DNA of 64,000 nt from JALHFZ01 sp963674625. GTDB taxonomy: Bacteria; Synergistota; Synergistia; Synergistales; Aminobacteriaceae. Made by a program: the position numbers and the translations under genes. The DNA lies in the NCBI GenBank assembly GCA_963674625.2, contig CAXXXO010000003.1:1-64000 (forward strand). The letters run 5' to 3'. The notes under the pieces are model-generated. The model searched no databases and was not told the origin of the DNA. It worked only from the letters and a program-made list of their open reading frames with translations. This document shows, one piece after another, positions 1-12,941 of this stretch (positions are counted from its first letter, which is position 1; each line of letters begins with the position of its first letter).

Positions 1-421
1 GACACCAGGGCGGAGTACGGCGTCAGGACGGTAAGCAAGGGGTTCGATCTCAAGTCGGCCCTCCGCTGCCTTCAGCGGGGAGAAGTCCTTGCCATCCTCG
101 TGGACCAGGATGCGGGAAAGAACGGCCTGATCCTTCCCTTCCTCGGCCTTCCCGCCAGCACCCCCTACGGACCCGTAAAAATGGCGCAGCATCTGGGGGC
201 ATCCATTCTTCCCGTGTTTATGATTCGCAGGGAAAGAGTATCTATCATGATTTCCATATCCTCCCCTCTCCATGGAAAAATGGGTACCCGGACCGGGAAG
301 AATCCATGGAGAGCGCCATGGGAAGGTGCAACGAAATTCTCAGCGACTGGATTTCCCGCTATCCCGGGCAGTGGATGTGGCTCAGCCGCCGGTGGGCGTC
401 CACGGAAAGGATTTTTCATGA
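1..421 (+). pseudogene. Lipid A biosynthesis (LpxL/HtrB-type) acyltransferase, 3' part, frame-disrupted
   Basis: This is the C-terminal part of an inner-membrane acyltransferase that adds a secondary acyl chain to a lipid A precursor; the 5' end lies outside the window. Frame 1 reads through family hallmarks: a VDQDAGKNG stretch, then FLGLPASTPYGPVKMA and GASILPVFMIRR. After about position 229 the match jumps to frame 3 (YHDFHILPSPW, then PGQWMWLSRRW), and after about 395 to frame 2, which stops at 419-421. One extra G in each of two G runs (around 229-231 and 393-396) would join the three pieces and give an ATGA overlap with the next gene. Damage at a contig edge or sequencing undercalls is likelier than true decay, but the sequence cannot separate these. 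The family is clear; the intact state is not. Confidence 0.75.
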
Positions 422-899
422 TCCTCGGCATCGATCCGGGCAGGGCGAAAACGGGATGGGCCGTCGTGAGGAGGAAGGCTCCCTTCTCCTGTCGGGCATC
501 TTCCCCACGGCGGAGGGAGATCTTTTTTTCCGGGGGATGGAACAGCGCTCGCCGGAGATGATCGAACCCTTTGTGATCGAAGGACGGGCGGCGGACATGG
601 AGGCGGTACGCCTCAGCGAATGCGTGGTCGGAAGCGGCACCGGAAGAAATCTTCTCTATTCTCTTGCGCAAACCCTCTCTCTTAGAGTACAGTTAGTGCC
701 TGAAAAAGGAACGACCCTGCTGTCGAGAGATCTCTACTGGAAAATACATCCCCCGAAAGGGGTTCAGAGAATTCTCCCAGCTTCACTTCGTGTGCCGCCG
801 AGAGACCTGGACGACCTTGCCGCATGGGCGATCGTCCTGAGGTATCTGGAGCTCCGGAATACAAACAGGGAAGAAGGAGAAAAAGAGAATGGGAATTGA
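418..899 (+). pseudogene. RuvC-like RNase H-fold nuclease, single frameshift
   Basis: The start ATG at 418 follows a GGAAAGG ribosome-binding site and overlaps the upstream stop (ATGA). Frame 1 begins MILGIDPGRAKTGWAVV, the first beta strand and catalytic Asp of the RuvC/YqgF RNase H fold. The match continues in frame 3 from about 468 with EEGSLLLSGIFP, a GSGTGR segment and a late DDLAAWAI acidic motif, ending at 897-899. Adding one G at about 468 restores a 160-residue protein. Size and motifs suggest a Holliday-junction-resolvase-like protein, not canonical RuvC, whose gene normally sits beside ruvAB. The substrate is unknown. The frameshift resembles its neighbours' and may be a sequencing error. 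Confidence 0.6.
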
Positions 900-1375
900 A
901 AAGCTTGCCGTGCTTGTGAACACCTTCGGGGTCTTCCCTCGTGAGCGTCAGCAAAGAGATGGGACTCGAGGTGACCCTCGTAAAATCTGAAGTGGCCCGG
1001 GGCGTCAATGTTTCGGGCACCTGCGTGGCCGCCCTTGTGGGGGTCGTCGGCGGGGGAGTGCAGGGTACGGTGGTCATCATGCTCGATAAAGAGGGATTTG
1101 ACGCCACTGTATCGGCCATGTCGGGGAAGATGATTGCCCCGGATCTGGATGATTCCGTCTCCATGAGCGTCATCGGAGAGCTTGCGAACATGGTCAGCGG
1201 AAGGGCCCTGGTCCAGGCCTCCCTGGAGGGGACTGAGGTCACCCCACCCCAGCTCATCATCGGGGCCGGCATCCGTACCATTCCCCTTCAATCTTCCGGA
1301 ATAAAGAGCTTCACCCTTCCGTTTCGGATTCCCACTGGAGGAACCCTCTTTCTCGTCCTCTCCTTTCACTCCTGA
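889..1375 (+). pseudogene. cheX: CheX-type chemotaxis phosphatase, N-terminal frameshift
   Basis: CheX proteins dephosphorylate CheY-P in the cytoplasm. The frame-2 body from 941 (GTG) reads as a CheX/CheC-like domain: GVNVSGTCVAALVGVVGG, an acidic DLDDSVSMSVIGELANMVSG helix that fits the conserved Glu-x-x-Asn phosphatase motif (ELAN), and a C-terminal beta hairpin. The likely true start is ATG 889 in frame 1 (MGIEKLAVLVNTFG), which overlaps the previous gene by 11 bases. Removing one G from the GGGG at 928-931 joins it to SSLVSVSKEMG in frame 2, giving 161 residues, normal for the family. If the shift is real, a shorter protein from GTG 941 could still be made. No other chemotaxis genes are in view. 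Confidence 0.7.
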
Positions 1376-1414
1376 TCTCTCTTCTGTGATCCTGATTTGC
1401 ACGGGGACGTTCTC

Positions 1415-2056
1415 CTAGAGCTTCTCCCCTTCCCAGGCCGCAACCACGGCCGCCACGCAGGAGTCGCCCGTGACGTTGATGGAGGTCCGGGCCATGTCGA
1501 GAACCGCATCGATGCCCGCAACGAGGGCCGCACCCTCGAGAGGAAGGCCTACGGCGGTCAGGACGAGGGTCAGCATGATCAGCCCCGCTCCCGGGACCCC
1601 GGCGGTGCCGATGGAGGCCAGGGTGGCTGTCAGAAGAACGGTCATCTGGGCGGTGAGGGAAAGAGGGACGCCGTAGGCCTGGGCCGCGAAGAGGGCGCAG
1701 ACCCCCTGGTAGAGGGCCGTGCCGTCCATATTGATTTTCGCCCCCAGGGGGAGGACGAAGGACGTGACCTTTTCTGAGACCCCGAGGTTGTCCTGGGCCG
1801 TCCGCATGGTAATGGGCAGGGTGGCCGAACTCGACCGGGTCACGAAGGCCGTGAGGGTCGCCTCCCACACCCCTTTGAAAAACCACAGGGGAGACCTCTT
1901 CACGAAGAGGACGATCAGCCGGGAATAGATGATGGCCGCGTGAAGGAAGCATCCGAGATAGACTGCTATGATCACCTTGGCGAAGGGAGCGAGAACGGAG
2001 AGCCCGTATTTCGAGACCGTCACGGCGATGAGGGCGAAAACTATCCCGGCAGCCAT
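1415..2056 (-). pseudogene. Dicarboxylate/amino acid:cation symporter (DAACS), C-terminal half only
   Basis: The 213-residue product matches only the second half of GltP/DctA-type sodium- or proton-coupled symporters, which are normally about 400-430 residues. Visible hallmarks are the TSSSATLP-like hairpin motif (here TRSSSATLPITM), GAKINMDGTALYQ, hairpin-2 residues around IGTAGVPGAG, and a final DMARTSINVTGDS motif that carries cation and substrate ligands. It begins inside what should be transmembrane helix 5 (GIVFALIAVTVSKYG). Upstream on this strand there are fewer than 200 bases before the divergent patatin gene, with no N-terminal half in any frame. A GAGGAGG before ATG 2056 could allow translation, but half a symporter is unlikely to transport. 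It is most likely a deletion remnant. Confidence 0.8.
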
Positions 2057-2230
2057 GATCCTCCTCAGTGAGAGGATAGCTCAACTGCAGGGGAATGGCC
2101 AGCCCTTGTTTTCTTTTGCGGTGAAAAGCGGAAAAAGAAAGCCTTGCCTGTGGTCAGCGCAAATGAATTCTGTTACGATAGAGTAAATTTGAAAAGGAGC
2201 ATCCATCCTGACTCCCCGGGAGGCTTTGCC

Positions 2231-4321
2231 GTGAGGGAAAAAAAATTTTTTCTCGCTTTACTCGTCTTTCTTCTGCTGTTTTCAGGAACCGCCCATGGGC
2301 AGGGAGGAATTGTACTGGCTCTCTCGGGAGGAGGGACCCGGGGACTGGCCCATATCGGGGTTCTCGAGGCTCTCGAGGAGCAGGGAATCCACATCGCCGG
2401 CATCGTCGGCGCCAGCATGGGAGCGATCATCGGGGGCCTTGCCGCCAGCGGCTATACCTGCGAAGAGCTGCGGGAAGTGATCGCCACCCTCGACCTGACC
2501 AACCTTCTCTCCGAGAAGACAAATCCCATCTTCGTTCCCCTCACCCAGGATTCGTCGAATCCCAAGAGCAAGATTCCCTGGGTCGTGATCAACAAGGCCG
2601 GGGAAGTCATAGGTCCTCTCGGGGGCATGTCGGGCGTGAAGCTCCTCGAGCGGTTTGCCCAGCTCGCCTCCCGAAGCCAGATCGTCCGGTTCGATGAACT
2701 CGCCATACCCTTCGCTGCGGTGGCCACAGACCTCGAAACGGGCGAAAAGGTGGTGCTCCGCACGGGAAGCCTCGCCTCCGCCATGAGGGCGTCCATGGCC
2801 ATACCGGTGCTCTTCGATCCGTGGACCATAGGGGGCCGTCTCCTGGTGGACGGAGGACTCGTCTCGAACCTCCCCGTCGAGACCGCAAAGGAAATTTTTC
2901 CGGGATATCCGGTGGTGGCCGTGGACGTCACCGGAATGCTCAAGACCCGGAAGGACATCAAGTCGGTCGTGGACGTTCTTGACCAGTCGCTCACCATCTT
3001 CACCCGGAGAAACGTGGAAAACGAGATATTGAAGGCGGATCTCGTCATCTCACCGTCCGTGCAGGGAATTCCCATTTTCGATATGACCAATGCCGGCGAT
3101 GTGATCGACGCGGGCAAGAAGGCGGCCATGGACCGGATGGCCGTGATAAAAAAACTTGCCGCGTCCGCTCCGCCCGTCGCCCAGAGAGAGTCCCTCTGCC
3201 TCACCTCGAAGGTGGCCTCCATCGTCGTGGAGGGAGCCACGGATGAACTTGCCGAAAAAATCGGCAGAAAATACAGTTCCTGGATAGGCAAGCCTCTCAG
3301 CACCCTCAACATCATCCGGGCGAGCAGGGATATCGGCCTGCAGGAGGACGTCCAGGCCGTGGACTACCGGTTCGAAGAGGCCGGCGAAAATCTGAACGTT
3401 GTCTTTGTGATTCAGCGAAAACCGGCCCTAGAGATCAATTTCGGCGGATACACCACCAATCTCCACCCTCACCGCTGGCTCTACATCAACGGGGTCCGGA
3501 GAGATCTTTTCTACGACGGAGACTCCCTCCTATTCAACCTGAAGGTGGGTGAGCAGTGGGGAGTGGATACGAGCTATCTCCTCTCGTCGGAAAAGAACAG
3601 AACGTGGGAAGTCACCCTTTCAGCACAGAACTGGGAGATGGAGACGGCAAACGCCGGAACGAAGGCCTGGGACAGGTACGCCGTCGGTCTGACCCGCCGA
3701 TTTTCGTCCGGGTCCTTCCAGGGCGGTATCGGATACGCCTTCGAGAGAATTCATTCCGGCGGGTTCGATACGGACTCGTCAGGGCCGACTTTTTTCCTCT
3801 CCTCCAATACCCTCAACGACCCGACCGATCCCACCTCCGGCTCTCTTTTCCAGTTCCAGGCTTGGTGGCCGGACCAGGAGGAAATTCTCTACCGTGCAAA
3901 CTATTTCGTCGCCTCCCGCCTTTCGGACAACTGGCGCTTTTATGTGCGGGCGGGGTTTGCCGAAGGAGATGAACGGGGAGACGGAAGAAGAGCCGTCTTC
4001 CTCGGAGCGGCGGAAGAACTCTACAGCTACTCGGGCAACCCGATCCAGGGAGAGCGGATGTTCTGGTGGAACGCCGCCTTCCGGCGGGTTCTCGCAAAAA
4101 GCTGGTGGGGGGCCCTGAACACGGAGGTCTTCGCCGGAATGGGATTTGTCTACAACGATGACGGAGACCGTTTCCGGGACGCCTGGGAGGCGGGGGTCTC
4201 CTTTTCCGTACCGGGCTTTCTCTTTGACGGAAAGCTGATGGTACTCTACAACGACGAACGGGACCTCAAGGTCGGCTTCTTCATCGGCAGCCCGGTATGG
4301 GGCCATTACCCCCTCCCCTGA
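2231..4321 (+). CDS. Patatin-like phospholipase with outer-membrane beta-barrel (PlpD-like, type Vd)
   Basis: The start GTG 2231 sits 7 bases after GGGAGG and opens a clear signal peptide (REKKFFLALLVFLLLFSGTAHG). Residues about 26-310 form a patatin domain: LSGGGTRG oxyanion loop, nucleophile Ser62 in GASMG, and Asp207 in VDGG, the Ser-Asp dyad. About 315-410 looks like one POTRA-like domain (IVVEGATDE onward), followed by a C-terminal beta-rich region ending in LPLP that fits a 16-strand BamA/FhaC-type barrel. At 696 residues it matches PlpD-type proteins. Expected role: phospholipase or lysophospholipase carried to the outer membrane by its own barrel. It stands alone, divergent from the symporter remnant, with proS about 100 bases downstream. 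Confidence 0.88.
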   Translation: MREKKFFLALLVFLLLFSGTAHGQGGIVLALSGGGTRGLAHIGVLEALEEQGIHIAGIVGASMGAIIGGLAASGYTCEELREVIATLDLTNLLSEKTNPIFVPLTQDSSNPKSKIPWVVINKAGEVIGPLGGMSGVKLLERFAQLASRSQIVRFDELAIPFAAVATDLETGEKVVLRTGSLASAMRASMAIPVLFDPWTIGGRLLVDGGLVSNLPVETAKEIFPGYPVVAVDVTGMLKTRKDIKSVVDVLDQSLTIFTRRNVENEILKADLVISPSVQGIPIFDMTNAGDVIDAGKKAAMDRMAVIKKLAASAPPVAQRESLCLTSKVASIVVEGATDELAEKIGRKYSSWIGKPLSTLNIIRASRDIGLQEDVQAVDYRFEEAGENLNVVFVIQRKPALEINFGGYTTNLHPHRWLYINGVRRDLFYDGDSLLFNLKVGEQWGVDTSYLLSSEKNRTWEVTLSAQNWEMETANAGTKAWDRYAVGLTRRFSSGSFQGGIGYAFERIHSGGFDTDSSGPTFFLSSNTLNDPTDPTSGSLFQFQAWWPDQEEILYRANYFVASRLSDNWRFYVRAGFAEGDERGDGRRAVFLGAAEELYSYSGNPIQGERMFWWNAAFRRVLAKSWWGALNTEVFAGMGFVYNDDGDRFRDAWEAGVSFSVPGFLFDGKLMVLYNDERDLKVGFFIGSPVWGHYPLP

Positions 4322-4426
4322 ATCCCCGAAGCGGAAAAAGGGCGAAGACGATCAGGGGGAGATTCAAAGAAGGGCAAAGAGGAGATTCATGCACCGCAAT
4401 TGGAAAAAACACAGGAGGAACGGCCC

Positions 4427-5866
4427 ATGGCACGAAACATCACTTCACGCTCCCAGGATTATTCCCAATGGTATCTCGACATCATCAAGGCGGCTGAACT
4501 GGCCGATTACGCCCCTGTCCGGGGGTGCATGGTCATCCGTCCTACGGGATACGCCCTGTGGGAATCCATTCAGCATTATTTCGACGAAGGGTTCAAGGAA
4601 ACAGGCCATGTAAACGCCTATTTTCCCCTTCTCATTCCCAATTCCTTTCTCGAAAAAGAGGCCGAGCACGTGGAGGGGTTTGCCCCCGAATGTGCCGTGG
4701 TAACCCATGCGGGGGGCGAACTCCTCGAGGAGCCCCTTGTCGTCCGCCCGACCTCCGAGACCGTCATCGGCCACATGTACAGCAAATGGGTGCAGTCCTG
4801 GCGTGATCTCCCCATTCTCATCAATCAATGGGCCAACGTCATGCGGTGGGAAAAGCGCCCCCGCCTCTTCCTGCGTACCTCCGAATTTCTCTGGCAGGAG
4901 GGTCATACCGCCCACAGCACGGCCAGGGAGGCCATGGAGGAGACGCTCCGCATGCTCGAGGTCTACCGCCGGATCATGACGGATATCCTCGCCCTCCCCG
5001 TCATTTCAGGCGAAAAGACGGAGGGGGAGCGTTTCCCCGGAGCCGTCAATACCTATACCTGCGAGACCATGATGAGCGACGGCAAAGCGCTCCAGGCCGG
5101 AACAAGCCATTTCCTCGGCCAGAATTTCGCCCGGGCCTTCGACATCAAGTTCCAGAACCGGGAGGGAGACCTCGAATACGCCTGGACGACGAGCTGGGGC
5201 GTCTCGACCCGACTTATCGGGGCAATCATCATGACCCATTCCGACGACGACGGCCTCATCATTCCGCCGAGAGTCGCCCCCGTCAAGACAGTCATTCTTC
5301 CCATCAGTTCCGACGATGAAAAGCTCGAAAATGAACTTCTTCCCAGGGCTCTGGAAATTTCCTCCTCCCTGAACGCCGCCCTCGGAGGCCGCTTCACCCT
5401 CGTGGACAAACAGTTTCACCTCCGTCCCGGGGAAAGATTTTTTTATCATCTCCAGAGGGGTGTTCCCCTCCGTCTCGAACTCGGAGAAAAGGAGCTGGAG
5501 AAAGGGACCGCCAGGGCGGTCCGCAGGGACACGGGAGAGAAAATGGATATTCCCATCGAGAACCTGGCCGGGAAGATCCCCGTCCTTCTCGAGGACATCC
5601 AGTCCACCCTCTTCAACCGGGCTCTCGATTTCCGAGTGAAAAAGACCACCGTCGCCTCTACTTATGAAGAACTGAAGAAGGCGATCGACCAGGACGGCGG
5701 ATTCGTGGAGACCTGGTTCGCCGGGGGATCCGAAGAGGAAAAGAAAATCAAGGAAGAGACTGGAGCCACCCCGAGATGCATGCCCCTGGAGGACAGTTCC
5801 ACGGGAAAGTGCATTATCACCGGAAAAGAAGGGGCGCGGAAAGTCATCTTCGCCAGGGCCTACTAA
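4427..5866 (+). CDS. proS: Prolyl-tRNA synthetase (archaeal/eukaryal-like type)
   Basis: Charges tRNA-Pro with proline in the cytoplasm. ATG 4427 lies just after AGGAGG; an upstream TTG (4400) would place that site inside the gene, so it was rejected. Class II motifs are visible: motif 2 in the FLRTSEFLWQEGHTAH region and motif 3 GAIIMTHSDDDGLIIPPRVAP (shown shortened: GLIIPPRVAP), then an anticodon-binding domain and a C-terminal domain ending in Arg-Ala-Tyr. The 479-residue length without the long editing insertion, and the terminal Tyr, mark the ProS type found in Thermus, archaea and eukaryotes rather than the E. coli type. A hairpin terminator follows directly. Confidence 0.96.
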   Translation: MARNITSRSQDYSQWYLDIIKAAELADYAPVRGCMVIRPTGYALWESIQHYFDEGFKETGHVNAYFPLLIPNSFLEKEAEHVEGFAPECAVVTHAGGELLEEPLVVRPTSETVIGHMYSKWVQSWRDLPILINQWANVMRWEKRPRLFLRTSEFLWQEGHTAHSTAREAMEETLRMLEVYRRIMTDILALPVISGEKTEGERFPGAVNTYTCETMMSDGKALQAGTSHFLGQNFARAFDIKFQNREGDLEYAWTTSWGVSTRLIGAIIMTHSDDDGLIIPPRVAPVKTVILPISSDDEKLENELLPRALEISSSLNAALGGRFTLVDKQFHLRPGERFFYHLQRGVPLRLELGEKELEKGTARAVRRDTGEKMDIPIENLAGKIPVLLEDIQSTLFNRALDFRVKKTTVASTYEELKKAIDQDGGFVETWFAGGSEEEKKIKEETGATPRCMPLEDSSTGKCIITGKEGARKVIFARAY

Positions 5867-5889
5867 ACACCCTCCGCTTTTTTGCAAAA

Positions 5890-5930
5890 GGGGCATCTTC
5901 CTCCGGACCGGAAGAAAGATGCCCCTTCTT
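5890..5930 (+). terminator. Rho-independent terminator after proS
   Basis: GGGGCATCTTCC pairs with GGAAGAAAGATGCCCC around a short loop, with one small asymmetry, followed by TTCTT. It separates proS from the rRNA operon. Confidence 0.8.
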
Positions 5931-6064
5931 CAATGACTTTCAAATGAGAAAATAAGCGAAATAAGCTGAAACCGGAGAGGATTTTTGCCCATAAGGGCTG
6001 AAAGGCCTGTCATGGCAATGGTTTATGCAAAATAGATCTCCGGGAAAAAAATAGAAACCGGGTG

Positions 6065-6092
6065 TTGACTTCTCTCCAGAAAATGGTATTAT
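6065..6092 (+). promoter_or_regulatory. rRNA operon promoter (sigma-70 type)
   Basis: TTGACT at 6065-6070 and TATTAT at 6087-6092 are separated by 16 bases, with a CG-rich stretch right after the -10 box, as in stringently controlled rRNA promoters. The predicted transcript has a leader of about 115 bases before the mature 16S. The rest of the 5931-6064 gap shows no gene. Confidence 0.75.
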
Positions 6093-6212
6093 ACCCCTCG
6101 CGTCCTTGAAACGGCGCGGGCCGACGGGAGCGAACAACCCCTGAAAGCAGTGTTGAAGGACCTTGACAGAATTATAGGTGGAAGAGAGAGGTAAAGCAGC
6201 GAACCCTGAGAA

Positions 6213-10856
<4,644 letters not shown>

Positions 10857-10913
10857 TCTTTTTTCTTTCTTCTTCTAGAAGCTGTAGTGTCTGTGGAGAT
10901 CTTATGAATTGGA

Positions 10914-11033
10914 TTTCCGGTGGTTTTTGCGGAGGGGTCACACCCGGTTCCATGCCGAACCCGGCAGTTAAGCCCTCCAGCGCCGATGGTACTGCGGAGG
11001 CTATCCGTGGGAGAGTAGGTCGCTGCCGGAAAT
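10914..11033 (+). rRNA. rrf: 5S ribosomal RNA
   Basis: The GGATTTCCGG/CCGGAAATCC terminal pairing encloses the CCATGCCGAACCCGG and GCGCCGATGGTACTGC hallmarks of 5S rRNA, about 120 bases. It lies 57 bases after the 23S and completes the operon. Confidence 0.94.
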
Positions 11034-11047
11034 CCTTACAAACAAAA

Positions 11048-11081
11048 CACGAGGGCGTTCCCCAAAAGGAACGCCCTCGTG
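11048..11081 (+). terminator. Strong hairpin ending the rRNA operon
   Basis: A perfect 14-bp stem (CACGAGGGCGTTCC / GGAACGCCCTCGTG) with a 6-base loop directly follows the 5S gene. There is no U-tract after it, so it may terminate by itself, with Rho, or act as a processing stem. Confidence 0.7.
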
Positions 11082-11163
11082 CCGTATTGAAAACTGCCCG
11101 TGCAGGACGCATAAAATCATTTTCCTTCTCCCTCACTTTCCCGCAGAGGGGAAGAATGGTCCA

Positions 11164-11192
11164 TTGTGATATTGCTTTTCTTGAGGTATGAT
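11164..11192 (+). promoter_or_regulatory. Putative promoter of the type IV pilus locus
   Basis: TTGTGA (11164-11169) and TATGAT (11187-11192) with a 17-base spacer precede pilB by about 50 bases. This is the best sigma-70-like match in the gap between the rRNA operon and pilB. Confidence 0.5.
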
Positions 11193-11243
11193 CATTTTGG
11201 AGTAAAAACGTATCGCCATTCAAATCTAACGTACGGAGTGACT

Positions 11244-12914
11244 ATGGACAAAACGCCGAAACTCGGAGATACGCTTGTCGCCACCGGGGCAATCACACCG
11301 GAACAGCTTGATGAAGCCCTTTCAGAGCAGAAAAGTACTGGGCTGCGTCTCGGAGAGGTTCTCCTCAAGAAGGGATTCGCCTCCGAGGGGAAAATTCTCG
11401 ATGCCCTGAGTTCCCAGCTTGGTCTCCAGGTCTTTTCCCTCTCCCGGTACCGCCCCATGCCAGAGGCCCTGAGGATGGTCCCCGAGAGCGTTGCAAGACG
11501 CCTTCACGCCATCCCATTATCAATGGAGGACGACAACACCCTCCTGGTCGCAATGTCCGACCCCATGGACATTCTCGCCCAGGACGAAATCCGCATGCTC
11601 ACCGGCATGGACATCAAGGTCGGCATCGCCGCCCCCTCCGAGATCGAGCGGAACCTCGAACGGCTCTACAGCATCCAGGACTCCATGGACGACGCCAGCC
11701 TCGAGCTGGTGGACGGAGTCACAGCGGAGATGGATCTCTCCCAGGCGATGGGGGAGGCCAACCCGGACGACGCCCCGGTCATCCAGCTCGTGAACAACGT
11801 CATCGAGCAGGCAGTGCGTGAAGGAGCGTCGGACGTCCACCTCGAGCCCTTCGAGAAGAATACCCGGGTTCGGTACCGCATCGACGGCCAGCTCTTCAAC
11901 GCCTTCGATTTTCCCAAACACCTGCACCCGGCAGTCTCCTCGCGAATGAAGATCATGTCCTCCATGGACATCTCCGAAAAACGCCGTCCCCAGGACGGCC
12001 GAATACTCATCAAGGTTCTGGGCAGACGGGTTGACCTCCGGGTTTCATCCCTCCCGACCATCTACGGTGAAAAAATGGTCATCCGTATCCTCGACCAGGG
12101 AAACGCCAAGGTTGGCCTCAGCAAGCTCGGGCTCGACGAGGACGACAAGGTTCTCGTGGACAAGGTCATCGCCGCCCCCTACGGCATCGTCCTCGTGACG
12201 GGGCCCACGGGCAGCGGCAAGTCCACAACCCTTTATTCCGTACTCGAACAGATCAACCGCCCCGAGGTGAACGTGGTCACCGTGGAGGACCCGGTGGAAT
12301 ACACCATGCACGGCATCGGCCAGGTCCAGGTCAACGAAAGGGCGGGGCTTACCTTCAACGCCTCCCTCCGCTCCATACTCCGTCAGGACCCGGATAAAAT
12401 CATGGTCGGCGAGATCCGGGACGGCGAGACGGCCCAGCTTGCCATCCGGGCGGCCCTCACGGGACACCTCGTCCTTTCGACCCTCCACACCAACGACGCC
12501 CCGAGTGCGGCCATCCGCCTCGTGGATATGGGCATTCAGCCATTTCTCGTGGCTTCCTCTCTGCTGACGGTCATCGCCCAGCGCCTCGTCCGCAACCTCT
12601 GCTCCTCCTGCAAGGAGGAATACACCCTTCCCGATCCCCTCTGCGCAACTCTCAATGTACCGCAGGGAAGCAAAGCCTTCAAACCGGTAGGGTGCAACGA
12701 GTGCCGCGGTACGGGGTACAGGGGCCGGTCGGCAATTTTCGAGATCATGGAGGTCACCGACCCCATCCGGGAGCTCATCGTATCGGGTGCGTCGTCTGCA
12801 GTCGTGCGGGACGAAGCCCTGCGGAACGGCATGAAAAACCTCCGGGCTTCGGGGGTAAGGAAAATCCTGGACGGCCGTACAAGCGTCGAAGAAGTGCTTA
12901 CGACCACCTTCTGA
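11244..12914 (+). CDS. pilB: Type IV pilus extension ATPase PilB
   Basis: Cytoplasmic hexameric ATPase that powers pilus assembly. ATG 11244 follows ACGGAG. The 556-residue protein has an N-terminal GspE/MshE-type domain (about 1-150, starting LGDTLVATGAITPEQL), an ASDVHLEP motif, Walker A GPTGSGKST near residues 320-328, an aspartate box around VTVEDPVEY, a Walker B segment at KIMVGEIRDGETA, and the STLHTNDA His box. A tetracysteine zinc site (C453-x2-C456 and C484-x2-C487) is typical of PilB and GspE and absent from PilT. It is the first gene of the pilus locus, with pilT 27 bases downstream. Confidence 0.95.
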   Translation: MDKTPKLGDTLVATGAITPEQLDEALSEQKSTGLRLGEVLLKKGFASEGKILDALSSQLGLQVFSLSRYRPMPEALRMVPESVARRLHAIPLSMEDDNTLLVAMSDPMDILAQDEIRMLTGMDIKVGIAAPSEIERNLERLYSIQDSMDDASLELVDGVTAEMDLSQAMGEANPDDAPVIQLVNNVIEQAVREGASDVHLEPFEKNTRVRYRIDGQLFNAFDFPKHLHPAVSSRMKIMSSMDISEKRRPQDGRILIKVLGRRVDLRVSSLPTIYGEKMVIRILDQGNAKVGLSKLGLDEDDKVLVDKVIAAPYGIVLVTGPTGSGKSTTLYSVLEQINRPEVNVVTVEDPVEYTMHGIGQVQVNERAGLTFNASLRSILRQDPDKIMVGEIRDGETAQLAIRAALTGHLVLSTLHTNDAPSAAIRLVDMGIQPFLVASSLLTVIAQRLVRNLCSSCKEEYTLPDPLCATLNVPQGSKAFKPVGCNECRGTGYRGRSAIFEIMEVTDPIRELIVSGASSAVVRDEALRNGMKNLRASGVRKILDGRTSVEEVLTTTF

Positions 12915-12941
12915 GGTACAAACGGATGAGGAGGAAAGGAC

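Noticed and set aside
1311..2084. 257-codon minus-strand ORF over the symporter
   Set aside because: Arg/Gly/His-rich composition is typical of a wrong frame in GC-rich DNA; the symporter frame has clear family motifs.
6163..6190. Second rRNA promoter from TTGACA at 6163
   Set aside because: No -10-like hexamer occurs 16-18 bases downstream, and it lies inside the 16S leader.
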